From: CAYMKE01 sp964390955
GTDB lineage: Bacteria; Bacteroidota; Bacteroidia; Bacteroidales; JBBRXJ01
NCBI GenBank assembly: GCA_964390955.1
Contig: CAYMKE010000051.1
Span: 1-16,261, forward strand
Direction: 5' to 3'
Length of the DNA: 16,261 bases
Positions 1 to 9,257 of the stretch are shown in pieces. The notes beneath the pieces are model-generated. The model was not told the origin of the DNA. It searched no databases and saw only the letters and a list, made by a program, of their open reading frames with translations. The position numbers were made by a program, and so were the translations under genes. Positions within the stretch are counted from its first letter, which is position 1. The number at the start of each line of letters is the position of its first letter.

Positions 1-65
1 CGAAGTTTACCCCGTAGGGAAGAATGACTGTATCGGGGTTAGCGGACATTATGGACAAACACTAA
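1..65. other. Sequence downstream of the DUF3467 gene
   Basis: This short stretch follows the last gene of the RNA polymerase operon. It contains only a weak inverted repeat, ACCCCG at 9-14 and CGGGGT at 34-39, with a 19-base loop and no T-run on the minus-strand side, so I do not call a terminator. On the plus strand one frame is open from base 2 to a TAG at 80-82. It could be the last 26 codons of a convergent gene lying mostly outside the window, overlapping the DUF3467 stop by 17 bases. That length can arise by chance and I recognise no family in it. Confidence 0.3.
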
Positions 66-398
66 TTATGCCTGTGCCGTAGGCCCTCCAAAATTAAAAG
101 GAATTTTTCCTTCGCCACCGGAAGCTTTTGAATCATCTATGGGGCCATTCATTGATTCAAATTTCTTTATATTATCATTCAGGGCATTCATTAATCGTTT
201 GGCATGTTCCGGTGTTAAAATAATTCTGGATTTGACCTTGGCTTTGTTGATTCCTGGTACTATCCTCACAAAATCAACTACAAATTCTGAAGAAGAATGT
301 GTTATGATTGCAAGGTTAGAATATATCCCTTGAGCTATTTCTTCACTTAGTTCAATATTTACTTGTTGTCCTTCTTGTTGTTGATTTTTTTGTTCCAT
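66..398 (-). CDS. DUF3467 domain protein encoded behind rpoC
   Basis: A 110-residue protein of the DUF3467 family, whose function is unknown. A glutamine-rich N-terminus (residues 2-12) leads into the conserved core at about 13-85. That core holds a segment reading as strand-loop-strand (SNLAIITHSSSEFVVDFVRI), then a basic strand and a helix beginning TPEHAKRL. The tail is Gly/Pro-rich and probably disordered. There is no signal peptide or membrane segment, so it should be cytoplasmic. The ATG lies 13 bases after the rpoC stop, so it almost certainly shares the rpoBC transcript. Members of this family are commonly found beside rpoC in Bacteroidota. A role connected with RNA polymerase is my inference from that position only. 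The start is preceded by a weak AAGGG, not a full SD. Confidence 0.88.
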   Translation of the reverse strand: MEQKNQQQEGQQVNIELSEEIAQGIYSNLAIITHSSSEFVVDFVRIVPGINKAKVKSRIILTPEHAKRLMNALNDNIKKFESMNGPIDDSKASGGEGKIPFNFGGPTAQA

Positions 399-411
399 AT
401 ACCCTTATTAT

Positions 412-3400
412 TTATTTGTGTACACTTTCTTCTTTTTCTTTTTTATCATCTTTTTCTTTTTTCTCCTTGCCTTTTTTCCCGGATGTTAGCTTCTCATACT
501 CTTCTTTTGAGCCCACAACAATGTTATCATAAAGCATAGAGCCGGTTCCGGCAGGGATTTTATGTCCAACAATGACATTCTCTTTTAACCCATTCAGATA
601 ATCAATTTTTCCATTGATAGCAGCTTCGTTGAGTACTTTTCTGGCTTCCTGGAATGAAGCGGCAGAAATAAAGCTTTCTGTCTGTAATGCTGCTTTAGTG
701 ATACCTTGAAGGATTTGTCTTGATGTAGCAGGTACTGTATCCCTTACTTCAACAGGACGTAAGTCTTTACGTTTAAGCATAGAGTTTTCGTCTCTTAGTT
801 TTCTGGCCGAAATTACCTGGCCTATTTTAAGAGAAGGTGAATCGCCTGCATCAGTGACTACTTTTTTATTGTAAATCCAATCATTTTCATTTTGGAATTC
901 TTCTTTATTTACCAATTGTTTTTCGAGGAATTTGGTGTCTCCAGGATCTTCAATTTCAAATTTACGCATCATTTGTCGCACAATGACTTCAAAGTGTTTG
1001 TCATTGATTTTTACACCTTGCAACCTGTAAACTTCCTGTATTTCATTTACAATATATTCCTGTACTTTTGTCGGGCCTTGTATGGACAAAATGTTTTCAG
1101 GAGTTACAGCGCCATCAGATAATGACATTCCTGACCTAACATAATCATTTTCCTGCACAAGGATTTGTTTTGACAGGGGGACAAGATATTTTTTCACTTC
1201 GCCTGTCCTTGATTTCACCATGATCTCACGGTTTCCTCTTTTAATTTTTCCAAATGAAACCTCTCCTTCAATTTCGGAGACTACAGCTGGATTTGAAGGA
1301 TTACGGGCTTCAAATAATTCTGTTACCCGTGGAAGGCCACCAGTGATATCACCAGATTTACCAACAGCACGTGGAATTTTAATTAATATATCACCCTCGT
1401 GTACATAATCTCCGTTGTTGACTGCAAGGTGAGCGCCAACAGGCAGGTTATAAGTCCGTAATACTTCCTTATCTTTTTTGTTTTTGAGGATTTGAATTTC
1501 AGGATTTTTTTTACGGTCTTTTGTTTCAATGATTACTTTTTCTTTATACCCTGTTTGTTCATCGGATTCTTCCCTGTATGTAATCGATTCGATCACATTT
1601 TTAAATGAAATATATCCTTCTATCTCATTTACCAATACTGCATTATATGGATCCCATTCACAAATGAGCTGATCTTTTTTAACTTCATCTCCATTATTAA
1701 TATAAAGTCTTGCTCCATAAGGCATCGTGTGTGTGGAAAGGACAATGTTGGTGTTTTTGTCAATGATTTTCATTTCAGCCATCCGTGCAATCACTACATC
1801 AAAAACATTTCCTTCTTCATCTTTCTTTTGGATTGTTCTCAGACTACTGATTTCAACAATGCCGTCATATTTTGAAGTAATATTGGAAGCTTCAGTAATA
1901 TTGGAAGCTGTACCTCCAACGTGGAATGTCCTTAGTGTGAGCTGTGTACCGGGTTCGCCGATTGATTGGGCCGCGATTACACCAACTGCTTCACCTTGTC
2001 TGATCATTCTTCCTGATCCAAGATTTCTACCGTAGCATTTTGCGCAAACTCCTTTTTTTGTTTCACAGGTTAGTACAGACCGGATTTCAATTTCTTCAAT
2101 GGGAGATTCTTCAACCTCATGTGCTATTTCTTCTTTGATCTCTTCACCAGAACTGATGATCAGATCACCGGTAAGCGGGTGATAAATATCATGAACAACA
2201 GTTCTGCCTAAAATTCTGTCATATAGAGACTCAACAACTTCTTCATTTTTCTTGATCGCTTTGGCAAGTATTCCGCGCAATGTTCCGCAATCTTCTTCTG
2301 TTATATAAATATCTTGTGCAACATCTACCAGTCGTCGGGTTAGATAACCGGCATCAGCAGTTTTCAGTGCAGTATCTGCAAGCCCTTTTCGTGCACCGTG
2401 GGTAGAAATGAAATATTCGAGAACAGATAATCCTTCTTTAAAGTTTGAAAGGATGGGGTTTTCGATAATTTCTGCCCCCACTGAGCTGGATTTTTGAGGT
2501 TTGGCCATCAATCCTCTCATTCCGGATAACTGGCGGATTTGTTCTTTTGACCCCCTTGCTCCGGAATCAATCATCATGTATATAGGATTGAATCCATTTT
2601 TATCTTTGATAAGCTGGTTCATCAGGATATTTGTCAACTTCGTGTTCACATGTGTCCAGATATCAAGGATTTGGTTGTAACGTTCATTATTTGTGATCAA
2701 TCCCATGTTATAATTGTTCATGATCTCTTCTACCTGCTCATATCCTTCGTTTACTAATTCTGTTTTTTCTGCAGGGATGATTACATCGTCAATATTAAAA
2801 GATAAACCACCTTGAAATGCCATATCAAAACCTATATTTTTGATATCGTTGAGGAATCTAGCACATTTTTTGTTTCCTGCAACTTTATAAACATTTCCAA
2901 TGATCTCCCTGAGGGACTTTTTGGTAAGTGTTTCATTAATGTACCCCAATTCTTCGGGAACATATTCATTGAATAATATTTTCCCGACAGTAGTTTTAAC
3001 CAATTTTTGTACTTCTTTGTCCCCTTCTTTAATATTTAGTTTGACTTTTATGATGGCATGTATATTTACTTTGCCTTCATTGAAAGCTATTTTTACTTCA
3101 TCGGGGGAATAGAAAATGAAATTTTCGCCTTTCACAGGTTCTTCTTCAGTCCCTTTTTTCTCTTTGGTCAGGTAATAGAGTCCTAATACCATATCCTGTG
3201 ATGGTACTGTGATTGGAGAACCATTGGCAGGTGTTAAAATATTTTGAGATGATAACATTAATAACTGTGCTTCGAGTATAGCTGCATTTCCAAGGGGCAC
3301 GTGCACGGCCATTTGGTCACCATCAAAGTCGGCATTAAACGGTGTACATACCAACGGATGTATCTGAATTGCTTTTCCTTCTACAAGTTTGGGCTGGAAT

Positions 3401-4743
3401 GCCTGTATTCCCAATCTGTGAAGGGTAGGGGCACGGTTAAGAAGGACAGGGTGTCCTTTTAAGACATTTTCTAATATATCCCATACAACCGGATCCCTGT
3501 TGTCAACAATTTTTTTTGCTGATTTGACTGTTTTTACAATTCCTCTTTCAATAAGTTTTCTTACAATAAAAGGTTTGTAGAGTTCTGCAGCCATGTCTTT
3601 GGGAAGTCCGCATTCATGCATATCCAGTTCAGGCCCTACTACAATTACTGAACGGGCAGAATAGTCAACACGTTTTCCTAAAAGGTTTTGACGGAAGCGT
3701 CCGCGTTTTCCTTTCAATGAGTCACTCAATGATTTGAGTGGCCTGTTAGCATCCGTTTTAACTGCATTAGATTTCCTGGAATTATCTAATAAGGAGTCTA
3801 CGGATTCCTGGAGCATTCGTTTTTCATTTCTGAGGATCACTTCTGGTGCCCGTATTTCCATTAATCTTTTTAGACGGTTATTCCGGATGATCACTCTTCT
3901 GTATAAGTCATTTAAGTCAGATGTTGCAAATCTTCCCCCGTCCAGTGGTACCAGAGGTCTTAGTTCAGGTGGAATCACCGGGACTACCTTTAAGATCATC
4001 CATTCGGGCCTGTTAATATTCTTAGAAGCCCTGAACGATTCTACAACTTGCAAACGTTTTAGTGCTTCGTTTTTTCGTTGTCTTGATGTTTCGGTGTTTG
4101 CTTTATGCCTGAGGTCAAATGAAAGTTTATCCAGGTCAATCTGTGAAAGCAGCATTTCCATGGCTTCACCCCCCATTTTCGCGATAAATTTTTCCGGATC
4201 ATTATCAGGCAATTGCTGGTTTTCTTTTGGAAGGCTTTCGAGGATGTCCAGGTATTCTTCTTCTGTTAAAAAGTCCAGGTATTTAATCCCGTCTGTTTCT
4301 TTTACACCGGGGTTTACAACTACATATCTTTCATAATAAATAATTGTGTCCAGTTTTTTTGAAGGAAGGCCAAGCAAATACCCGATTTTATTGGGCAATG
4401 TTTTAAAGTACCAAATATGAGCAACTGGAACAACAAGAGAGATATGCCCCATTCGTTCTCTTCGTACTTTTTTTTCTGTTACTTCAACACCACATCTGTC
4501 ACATACAATTCCTTTATATCTTATTCGTTTGTATTTGCCACAATGGCATTCATAATCTTTAACAGGGCCGAAAATACGTTCACAAAACAGTCCGTCTCTT
4601 TCCGGTTTATATGTCCTGTAATTAAAAGTTTCCGGTTTTAAAACCTCGCCGAATGATTGTTCGAGAATTTCTTCGGGAGATGCTAATCCAATACTTACTT
4701 TATTGAATTCGCTGTTTATTTTTTTTTCTTTTCTGAATGCCAT
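412..4743 (-). CDS. rpoC: DNA-directed RNA polymerase subunit beta'
   Basis: Largest subunit of RNA polymerase (1443 residues). With beta it forms the catalytic cleft for DNA-templated RNA synthesis. The N-terminal zinc-binding cysteines are C66, C68, C81 and C84. The catalytic loop NADFDGDQM at 470-478 supplies the three Mg-binding aspartates D472, D474 and D476. The bridge helix lies at about 775-805, and the trigger loop region begins near 917 (GEAVGVIAAQSIGEPG). A second zinc site uses C819, C893, C900 and C903. Length is normal for the phylum, and no large lineage insertion is obvious. The last 25 or so residues form a Lys/Glu-rich, probably unstructured tail. The ATG at 4743 has no SD. 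It follows rpoB by 47 bases with no terminator or promoter pattern between them, consistent with one rpoBC transcript. Confidence 0.99.
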   Translation of the reverse strand: MAFRKEKKINSEFNKVSIGLASPEEILEQSFGEVLKPETFNYRTYKPERDGLFCERIFGPVKDYECHCGKYKRIRYKGIVCDRCGVEVTEKKVRRERMGHISLVVPVAHIWYFKTLPNKIGYLLGLPSKKLDTIIYYERYVVVNPGVKETDGIKYLDFLTEEEYLDILESLPKENQQLPDNDPEKFIAKMGGEAMEMLLSQIDLDKLSFDLRHKANTETSRQRKNEALKRLQVVESFRASKNINRPEWMILKVVPVIPPELRPLVPLDGGRFATSDLNDLYRRVIIRNNRLKRLMEIRAPEVILRNEKRMLQESVDSLLDNSRKSNAVKTDANRPLKSLSDSLKGKRGRFRQNLLGKRVDYSARSVIVVGPELDMHECGLPKDMAAELYKPFIVRKLIERGIVKTVKSAKKIVDNRDPVVWDILENVLKGHPVLLNRAPTLHRLGIQAFQPKLVEGKAIQIHPLVCTPFNADFDGDQMAVHVPLGNAAILEAQLLMLSSQNILTPANGSPITVPSQDMVLGLYYLTKEKKGTEEEPVKGENFIFYSPDEVKIAFNEGKVNIHAIIKVKLNIKEGDKEVQKLVKTTVGKILFNEYVPEELGYINETLTKKSLREIIGNVYKVAGNKKCARFLNDIKNIGFDMAFQGGLSFNIDDVIIPAEKTELVNEGYEQVEEIMNNYNMGLITNNERYNQILDIWTHVNTKLTNILMNQLIKDKNGFNPIYMMIDSGARGSKEQIRQLSGMRGLMAKPQKSSSVGAEIIENPILSNFKEGLSVLEYFISTHGARKGLADTALKTADAGYLTRRLVDVAQDIYITEEDCGTLRGILAKAIKKNEEVVESLYDRILGRTVVHDIYHPLTGDLIISSGEEIKEEIAHEVEESPIEEIEIRSVLTCETKKGVCAKCYGRNLGSGRMIRQGEAVGVIAAQSIGEPGTQLTLRTFHVGGTASNITEASNITSKYDGIVEISSLRTIQKKDEEGNVFDVVIARMAEMKIIDKNTNIVLSTHTMPYGARLYINNGDEVKKDQLICEWDPYNAVLVNEIEGYISFKNVIESITYREESDEQTGYKEKVIIETKDRKKNPEIQILKNKKDKEVLRTYNLPVGAHLAVNNGDYVHEGDILIKIPRAVGKSGDITGGLPRVTELFEARNPSNPAVVSEIEGEVSFGKIKRGNREIMVKSRTGEVKKYLVPLSKQILVQENDYVRSGMSLSDGAVTPENILSIQGPTKVQEYIVNEIQEVYRLQGVKINDKHFEVIVRQMMRKFEIEDPGDTKFLEKQLVNKEEFQNENDWIYNKKVVTDAGDSPSLKIGQVISARKLRDENSMLKRKDLRPVEVRDTVPATSRQILQGITKAALQTESFISAASFQEARKVLNEAAINGKIDYLNGLKENVIVGHKIPAGTGSMLYDNIVVGSKEEYEKLTSGKKGKEKKEKDDKKEKEESVHK

Positions 4744-4790
4744 ATGAATATGTATTTAAAAAGTTGTTTCAAAAAAATTCTGATGAATTA

Positions 4791-7700
4791 TTATGAAAAG
4801 TTAAGGCTTAATCCCAGTCCTTTCATTTCATAAAGCAATACCTTGAAAGATTCAGGTATTCTTGCCGGAGGTAGTGCTTCGCCTTTTACAATAGCTTCAT
4901 AGGCTTTTGCACGTCCAACAACATCGTCAGATTTATATGTTAATACTTCATGAAGAATATTAGCAGCTCCATAGGCTTCAAGTGCCCATACTTCCATTTC
5001 TCCAAAACGCTGGCCTCCGAATTGAGCTTTACCACCCAGAGGTTGTTGCGTAATTAGTGAATATGGGCCTATAGAACGTGCATGAATTTTATCATCAACC
5101 ATGTGGCCTAATTTAAGCATATAGGTAACACCTACAGTTGCCGGTTGATCAAAGCGTTTACCTGTTCCTCCGTCATATAAATATGTTTTACCAAATTTAG
5201 GTATTCCGGCTTTGTCGCAATATTCTTCTATTTCTTTTACGCTTGCTCCATTAAAAATAGGAGTGGCAAATCGTACGCCAAGTTTTTGTCCTGCCCAACC
5301 CAGAATAGACTCATAAATTTGTCCGAGGTTCATACGGGAAGGTACTCCCAGTGGATTTAATACAATATCTACAGGTGTACCGTCTTCGAGAAATGGCATG
5401 TCTTCCTGGCGCACAATCTTGGATATGATCCCTTTATTTCCATGTCGCCCGGATAATTTATCACCAATTTTAACTTTTCGTTTTTGTGCAATATAAACCT
5501 TGGCCATTTGAATAATACCTGTTGGCAATTCATCTCCAATGGTTATGTTGTATTTTTCGCGTTTAATTTTTGCATCAATTTTTTTATACTTAAGAATGTA
5601 ATTGTGTAAAAGTTTTTTGATGCGTTCGTTATTGGCTTTGTCTGATGTCCATTTGTTTACAGTAATATTAAGATAATCTATTTCTTGTAAGACTTTTTGA
5701 GTGTATTTAGTGCCTTTTGGGATTACCTCATTATTATTTTCATCTTTTACGCCTTGCGATATCTTCCCATTTACAAGGATAAAGAGTTTATCAATTAATT
5801 TTGCTTTAAGTTCTTCTGATTCTTTTTCAAATTGTTTGGTTAATTCATTGATTTTTTCCTGACCGTCAATATTTGACTTTTTACCTTTTGATGCCCTTGT
5901 GAAAAGTTTTTTGTTAATCACGACACCTTCCATAGAAGGAGGTGCTTTCAAGGAAGCATCTTTCACATTTCCTGCTTTGTCGCCAAATATGGCCCTTAAT
6001 AATTTCTCTTCGGGAGAAGGATCCGATTCTCCTTTGGGTGTGATTTTTCCAATTAAGATGTCACCAGCTTTTACCGGGGCACCGATTCTGATCAATCCGT
6101 TTTCATCAAGGTTTCGGGTAGCTTTTTCACTCACGTTCGGAATATCGGATGTGAGTTCTTCAATACCTCTTTTGGTATCTCTTACTTGCATTTCAAATTC
6201 TTCAATATTAATGGATGTCATGATGTCTTCTCTCACAATTTTTTCAGAAATGACAATGGCATCCTCAAAATTGTATCCTTTCCAGGGCATAAATGCCACT
6301 TTCAGGTTTCTTCCCAGGGCAAGGTGTCTGTCATGTGTACAATATCCTTCAGTTAAAGTCAGGCCTTTAACTACTTTATCTCCTTGTGAAACAATGGGTT
6401 TGAGATTAATACAGCTGTTTTGATTTGTTTTTTTGTATTTGAGAAGTCTGTATTCTTTTTTACTACTATCAAAGCTAATCAGGTCTTCTTCTTCTGATCT
6501 TGAGTAATTGATGACGATTACTTCTGCATCTACATAATCAACAATACCATCTCCTTCTGCCACTATTTGTGTTCTGGAATCTTTTGCCACCATTTCTTCA
6601 ATTCCGGTACCTACGATAGCAGCTTCCGGCCTCATGATAGGCACTGCCTGTCTCATCATATTAGATCCCATTAAAGCTCTGTTTGCATCATTGTGTTCAA
6701 GGAATGGTATTAATGATGCAGCGATGGATGCGATCTGATTCGGGGCAATGTCCATGAGGTGTACATCTGATGAATCCGATAGAGGAAAGTCTCCGTTAAA
6801 TCGTGCTTTCACTTTCGGATTTGCAAACATTCGTTGCTCATTAATTGGAGCGTTTGCCTGTGCAATGATTTGTTCTTCTTCTTCTTCGGCAGACAGATAT
6901 ACAATTTCCTCTTTTACTTTTGCATTACTTACTTTTTTGTAAGGTGTTTCAATAAATCCAAGGTTATTGATTCGTGCATAAACACACAATGAAGATATCA
7001 GTCCGATGTTCGGCCCCTCGGGTGTTTCTATCGGGCATAGCCTTCCGTAGTGCGTAAAGTGAACGTCTCTGACTTCAAATCCGGCACGCTCTCTTGATAA
7101 ACCACCAGGCCCCAGAGCAGATAATCTTCGTTTATGGGTTACCTCAGCCAATGGATTGGTTTGATCCATGAATTGAGACAATGGGTTTGTTCCAAAGAAT
7201 GAGTTGATGACAGATGAAAGGGTTTTGGAATTAATCAGGTCAATGGGAGTAAATACCTCATTATCCCTGACATTCATTCTTTCTCTAATAGTCCTTGCCA
7301 TACGAGCCAGGCCAACACCAAATTGATTGGCAATTTGTTCGCCTACAGTCCGTACGCGACGGTTGCTTAAATGATCAATATCATCTACTTCTGCTTTTGA
7401 ATTAATCAATTCAATAAGTTGTATGATGATTTTGATGATATCTTCTTTGGTAAGAATTTTGGTATCCATTGGGATATCAAGGCCCAATTTTTTATTGATT
7501 TTATATCTTCCTACTTCGCCCAGGTCGTACCGTTTATCAGAGAAAAATAAGTTTTCAATGACTTCCCGGGCAGTGGTTTCATCAGGTGGTTCGGAGTTTC
7601 TCAACTGGCGGTAAGTATAAAGTACGGCTTCTTTTTCAGAGTTACAGGGGTCTTTTTGAAGCGTGTTGTAAATAATTGCGTAATCTGATATGTTTTGTCC

Positions 7701-8576
7701 TTGTTTATGAAGTAAAATATTAGATGTTCCGGATTCGATGATGTCATTGATATGTTCTTCCTGGATTGTGGTTTCTCTTTCGATTATGACTTCGTTACGT
7801 TCAATGGAAACAACTTCTCCGGTGTCTTCATCTACAAAGTCTTCAACCCATGATTTTAATACCCTTGCAGCAAGCTTTCTGCCTATGGCTTTTTTCAGGT
7901 TCTCTTTTGTAACTTTTATTTCATCGGCAAGATTGAAAATCTCAAGTATATCTTTATCATTTTCGTATCCAATGGCTCTTAAGAGTGTTGTAACGGGTAA
8001 TTTCTTCTTTCGTTCAATGTATGCATACATTACATTGTTAATGTCAGTGGCAAATTCGACCCATGACCCTTTAAAAGGAATAACCCTGGCCGAATACAAT
8101 TTTGTGCCATTGGCATGTATACTTTGTCCGAAAAATACCCCGGGAGAACGATGTAATTGAGAAACAATAACACGTTCTGCTCCATTGATAATGAAGCTGC
8201 CCCGTTCAGTCATATATGGTATTGTACCTAAATAAACATCCTGAATTACAGTATCAAAATCTTCATGTTCAGGGTCTGTACAATAAAGTTTGAGTTTAGC
8301 TTTAAGGGGTACACCAAATGACAATCCCCGTTGAATACATTCTTCAATGCTATAGCGGGGAGGATCAATCGTATAATCTAAAAATTCGAGGACAAAGTTA
8401 TTACGTGTATCTGTAATTGGAAAGTTTTCCATAAAAACTTTATGCAATCCTTCATTTGGACGTTCTTCTGAATGCTTGTCAATTTTAAAGAAATCACTGA
8501 ATGATTTAATTTGTATGTCTAGAAAATCAGGATAGTTAAAGTTATTCTTGATGCTAGCAAAATTTATTTTTTGCAT
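4791..8576 (-). CDS. rpoB: DNA-directed RNA polymerase subunit beta
   Basis: Second catalytic subunit of RNA polymerase (1261 residues), forming the other half of the active-site cleft and the rifampicin pocket. The rifampicin region is at about 462-488. The main resistance positions carry the sensitive residues: Q468, D471, H481 and S486, corresponding to E. coli Q513, D516, H526 and S531. T473 and A477 differ from E. coli N518 and S522 but are, as I recall, ordinary for this phylum. Further landmarks are GYNFEDAIVISE at 767-778, GDKLSGRHGNKG at 1038-1049 near the active centre, and the conserved C-terminal RFGEMEVWALEA that contacts beta'. The ATG at 8576 starts MQKINFASIK, matching the family N-terminus, without an SD. 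A 272-base gap with three hairpins precedes it, suggesting attenuation or processing between rplL and rpoB. Confidence 0.99.
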   Translation of the reverse strand: MQKINFASIKNNFNYPDFLDIQIKSFSDFFKIDKHSEERPNEGLHKVFMENFPITDTRNNFVLEFLDYTIDPPRYSIEECIQRGLSFGVPLKAKLKLYCTDPEHEDFDTVIQDVYLGTIPYMTERGSFIINGAERVIVSQLHRSPGVFFGQSIHANGTKLYSARVIPFKGSWVEFATDINNVMYAYIERKKKLPVTTLLRAIGYENDKDILEIFNLADEIKVTKENLKKAIGRKLAARVLKSWVEDFVDEDTGEVVSIERNEVIIERETTIQEEHINDIIESGTSNILLHKQGQNISDYAIIYNTLQKDPCNSEKEAVLYTYRQLRNSEPPDETTAREVIENLFFSDKRYDLGEVGRYKINKKLGLDIPMDTKILTKEDIIKIIIQLIELINSKAEVDDIDHLSNRRVRTVGEQIANQFGVGLARMARTIRERMNVRDNEVFTPIDLINSKTLSSVINSFFGTNPLSQFMDQTNPLAEVTHKRRLSALGPGGLSRERAGFEVRDVHFTHYGRLCPIETPEGPNIGLISSLCVYARINNLGFIETPYKKVSNAKVKEEIVYLSAEEEEEQIIAQANAPINEQRMFANPKVKARFNGDFPLSDSSDVHLMDIAPNQIASIAASLIPFLEHNDANRALMGSNMMRQAVPIMRPEAAIVGTGIEEMVAKDSRTQIVAEGDGIVDYVDAEVIVINYSRSEEEDLISFDSSKKEYRLLKYKKTNQNSCINLKPIVSQGDKVVKGLTLTEGYCTHDRHLALGRNLKVAFMPWKGYNFEDAIVISEKIVREDIMTSINIEEFEMQVRDTKRGIEELTSDIPNVSEKATRNLDENGLIRIGAPVKAGDILIGKITPKGESDPSPEEKLLRAIFGDKAGNVKDASLKAPPSMEGVVINKKLFTRASKGKKSNIDGQEKINELTKQFEKESEELKAKLIDKLFILVNGKISQGVKDENNNEVIPKGTKYTQKVLQEIDYLNITVNKWTSDKANNERIKKLLHNYILKYKKIDAKIKREKYNITIGDELPTGIIQMAKVYIAQKRKVKIGDKLSGRHGNKGIISKIVRQEDMPFLEDGTPVDIVLNPLGVPSRMNLGQIYESILGWAGQKLGVRFATPIFNGASVKEIEEYCDKAGIPKFGKTYLYDGGTGKRFDQPATVGVTYMLKLGHMVDDKIHARSIGPYSLITQQPLGGKAQFGGQRFGEMEVWALEAYGAANILHEVLTYKSDDVVGRAKAYEAIVKGEALPPARIPESFKVLLYEMKGLGLSLNFS

Positions 8577-8615
8577 ATGGTTATACTTATATTTTGTAAA
8601 GTAAAATATAAAAAT

Positions 8616-8652
8616 CCTGAAAGACCATCGTGGTTATGAACAATCTTTCAAG
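8616..8652 (-). terminator. Hairpin with T-rich tail just before rpoB (attenuator candidate)
   Basis: On the minus strand CTTGAAAGA (8652-8644) pairs with TCTTTCAGG (8624-8616) with one G-T wobble. Three further wobble or weak pairs can extend the stem. It is followed by ATTTTTATATTTT. The arrangement resembles an intrinsic terminator placed 40 bases upstream of the rpoB ATG. Since rpoB must be expressed through it, it would act as a partial terminator or attenuator. Confidence 0.45.
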
Positions 8653-8680
8653 CTTAAAAATTTAATAATAAAGAAAGGGA

Positions 8681-8706
8681 AAATGAGCTGTTTTAAAGAC
8701 TCATTT
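8681..8706 (-). other. Middle stem-loop of the rplL-rpoB gap
   Basis: AAATGAG and CTCATTT (8681-8687 and 8700-8706) form a 7-base-pair stem with a 12-base loop. It is the weakest of the three hairpins and has no direct T-run. It could be part of a processing site or a chance AT-rich pairing. Confidence 0.3.
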
Positions 8707-8786
8707 AAAGGACAAACGAAACATTCAGCCATAAAGTATTTTGATTTTTTAAAAAGATTATGTTAAATACATCATAATACAGCAAA

Positions 8787-8817
8787 AGGTTTAGAGCCAG
8801 TAAATGGTTCTAAACCT
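8787..8817 (-). terminator. Hairpin downstream of rplL (partial terminator candidate)
   Basis: The minus-strand arms AGGTTTAGAACC (8817-8806) and GGCTCTAAACCT (8798-8787) pair over 12 positions with a single A-C mismatch and a 7-base loop. A short run, TTTTGC, follows. It lies 32 bases after the rplL stop. The stem is strong but the T-run is short, so incomplete termination or an mRNA 3'-end stabiliser for the abundant rplL message are both possible. Confidence 0.5.
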
Positions 8818-8848
8818 AATGGATATGTTAAGCTGAACGTAATTGTCC

Positions 8849-9229
8849 TTATTTAATTTCTACTTCAGCGCCAGCATCTTCGAGCTGTGCTTTAATTGAT
8901 TCTGCATCATCTTTATTTGCTCCTTCTTTTATTGTTGCAGGAGCAGAATCAACCAATTGTTTACTTTCTTTAAGTCCTTGTCCTGTTATTTCTTTAACTA
9001 GTTTTACAACTTGTAATTTGGCATTTCCAGCTGCAGTTAAAACGACATCAAATTCAGTCTTCTCTTCTGCTGCGCCTTCATCGGCACCTCCCTGGGCTGC
9101 TCCTGCAGCGATTACAGGTGCTGCGGCTGGTTCAATACCGTGTTCTTCTTTTAAAATATCTGCTAATTCGTTAACTTCTTTTACTGTTAAGTTAACCAAT
9201 TGATCTGCAAGCGTTTTTAATTCTGCCAT
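8849..9229 (-). CDS. rplL: Large ribosomal subunit protein bL12 (L7/L12)
   Basis: A 126-residue stalk protein that recruits and activates the translation GTPases EF-Tu, EF-G and IF2. The N-terminal dimerisation and L10-binding domain spans about 1-32. It is followed by a flexible Ala/Gly-rich hinge at about 33-55, which is locally richer in GC than its surroundings. The C-terminal factor-binding domain runs from about 58 to the end and contains KLVKEITGQGLKESKQLVD. Length is typical. The ATG lies 28 bases downstream of rplJ with no SD, and the two genes are clearly co-transcribed, as needed for assembly of the L10-(L12) complex. The structured gap behind it may let rplL be made in excess of rpoB. 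Confidence 0.98.
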   Translation of the reverse strand: MAELKTLADQLVNLTVKEVNELADILKEEHGIEPAAAPVIAAGAAQGGADEGAAEEKTEFDVVLTAAGNAKLQVVKLVKEITGQGLKESKQLVDSAPATIKEGANKDDAESIKAQLEDAGAEVEIK

Positions 9230-9257
9230 TGTATTCTTGTTTTTGAATTATTAAAAA

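Larger units (their letters stand above)
8577..8848 (-). other. Structured rplL-rpoB intergenic region
   Basis: This is the longest gap inside the ribosomal/polymerase operon, while the other gaps there are 6-47 bases. In transcription order it holds three stem-loops: 8817-8787, 8706-8681 and 8652-8616. I find no TTTG-N19-21-TAnnTTTG promoter pattern on the minus strand and no convincing small open frame. In E. coli the equivalent gap contains a partial terminator and an RNase III site that lower rpoBC relative to rplJL. An equivalent role here is inferred from position and structure, not from sequence similarity. Confidence 0.6.

Noticed and set aside
3734..4336. A plus-strand 200-codon frame inside rpoC
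   Set aside because: It is antisense to the conserved beta' core, serine- and leucine-rich as expected of a shadow frame, and has no recognisable domain.
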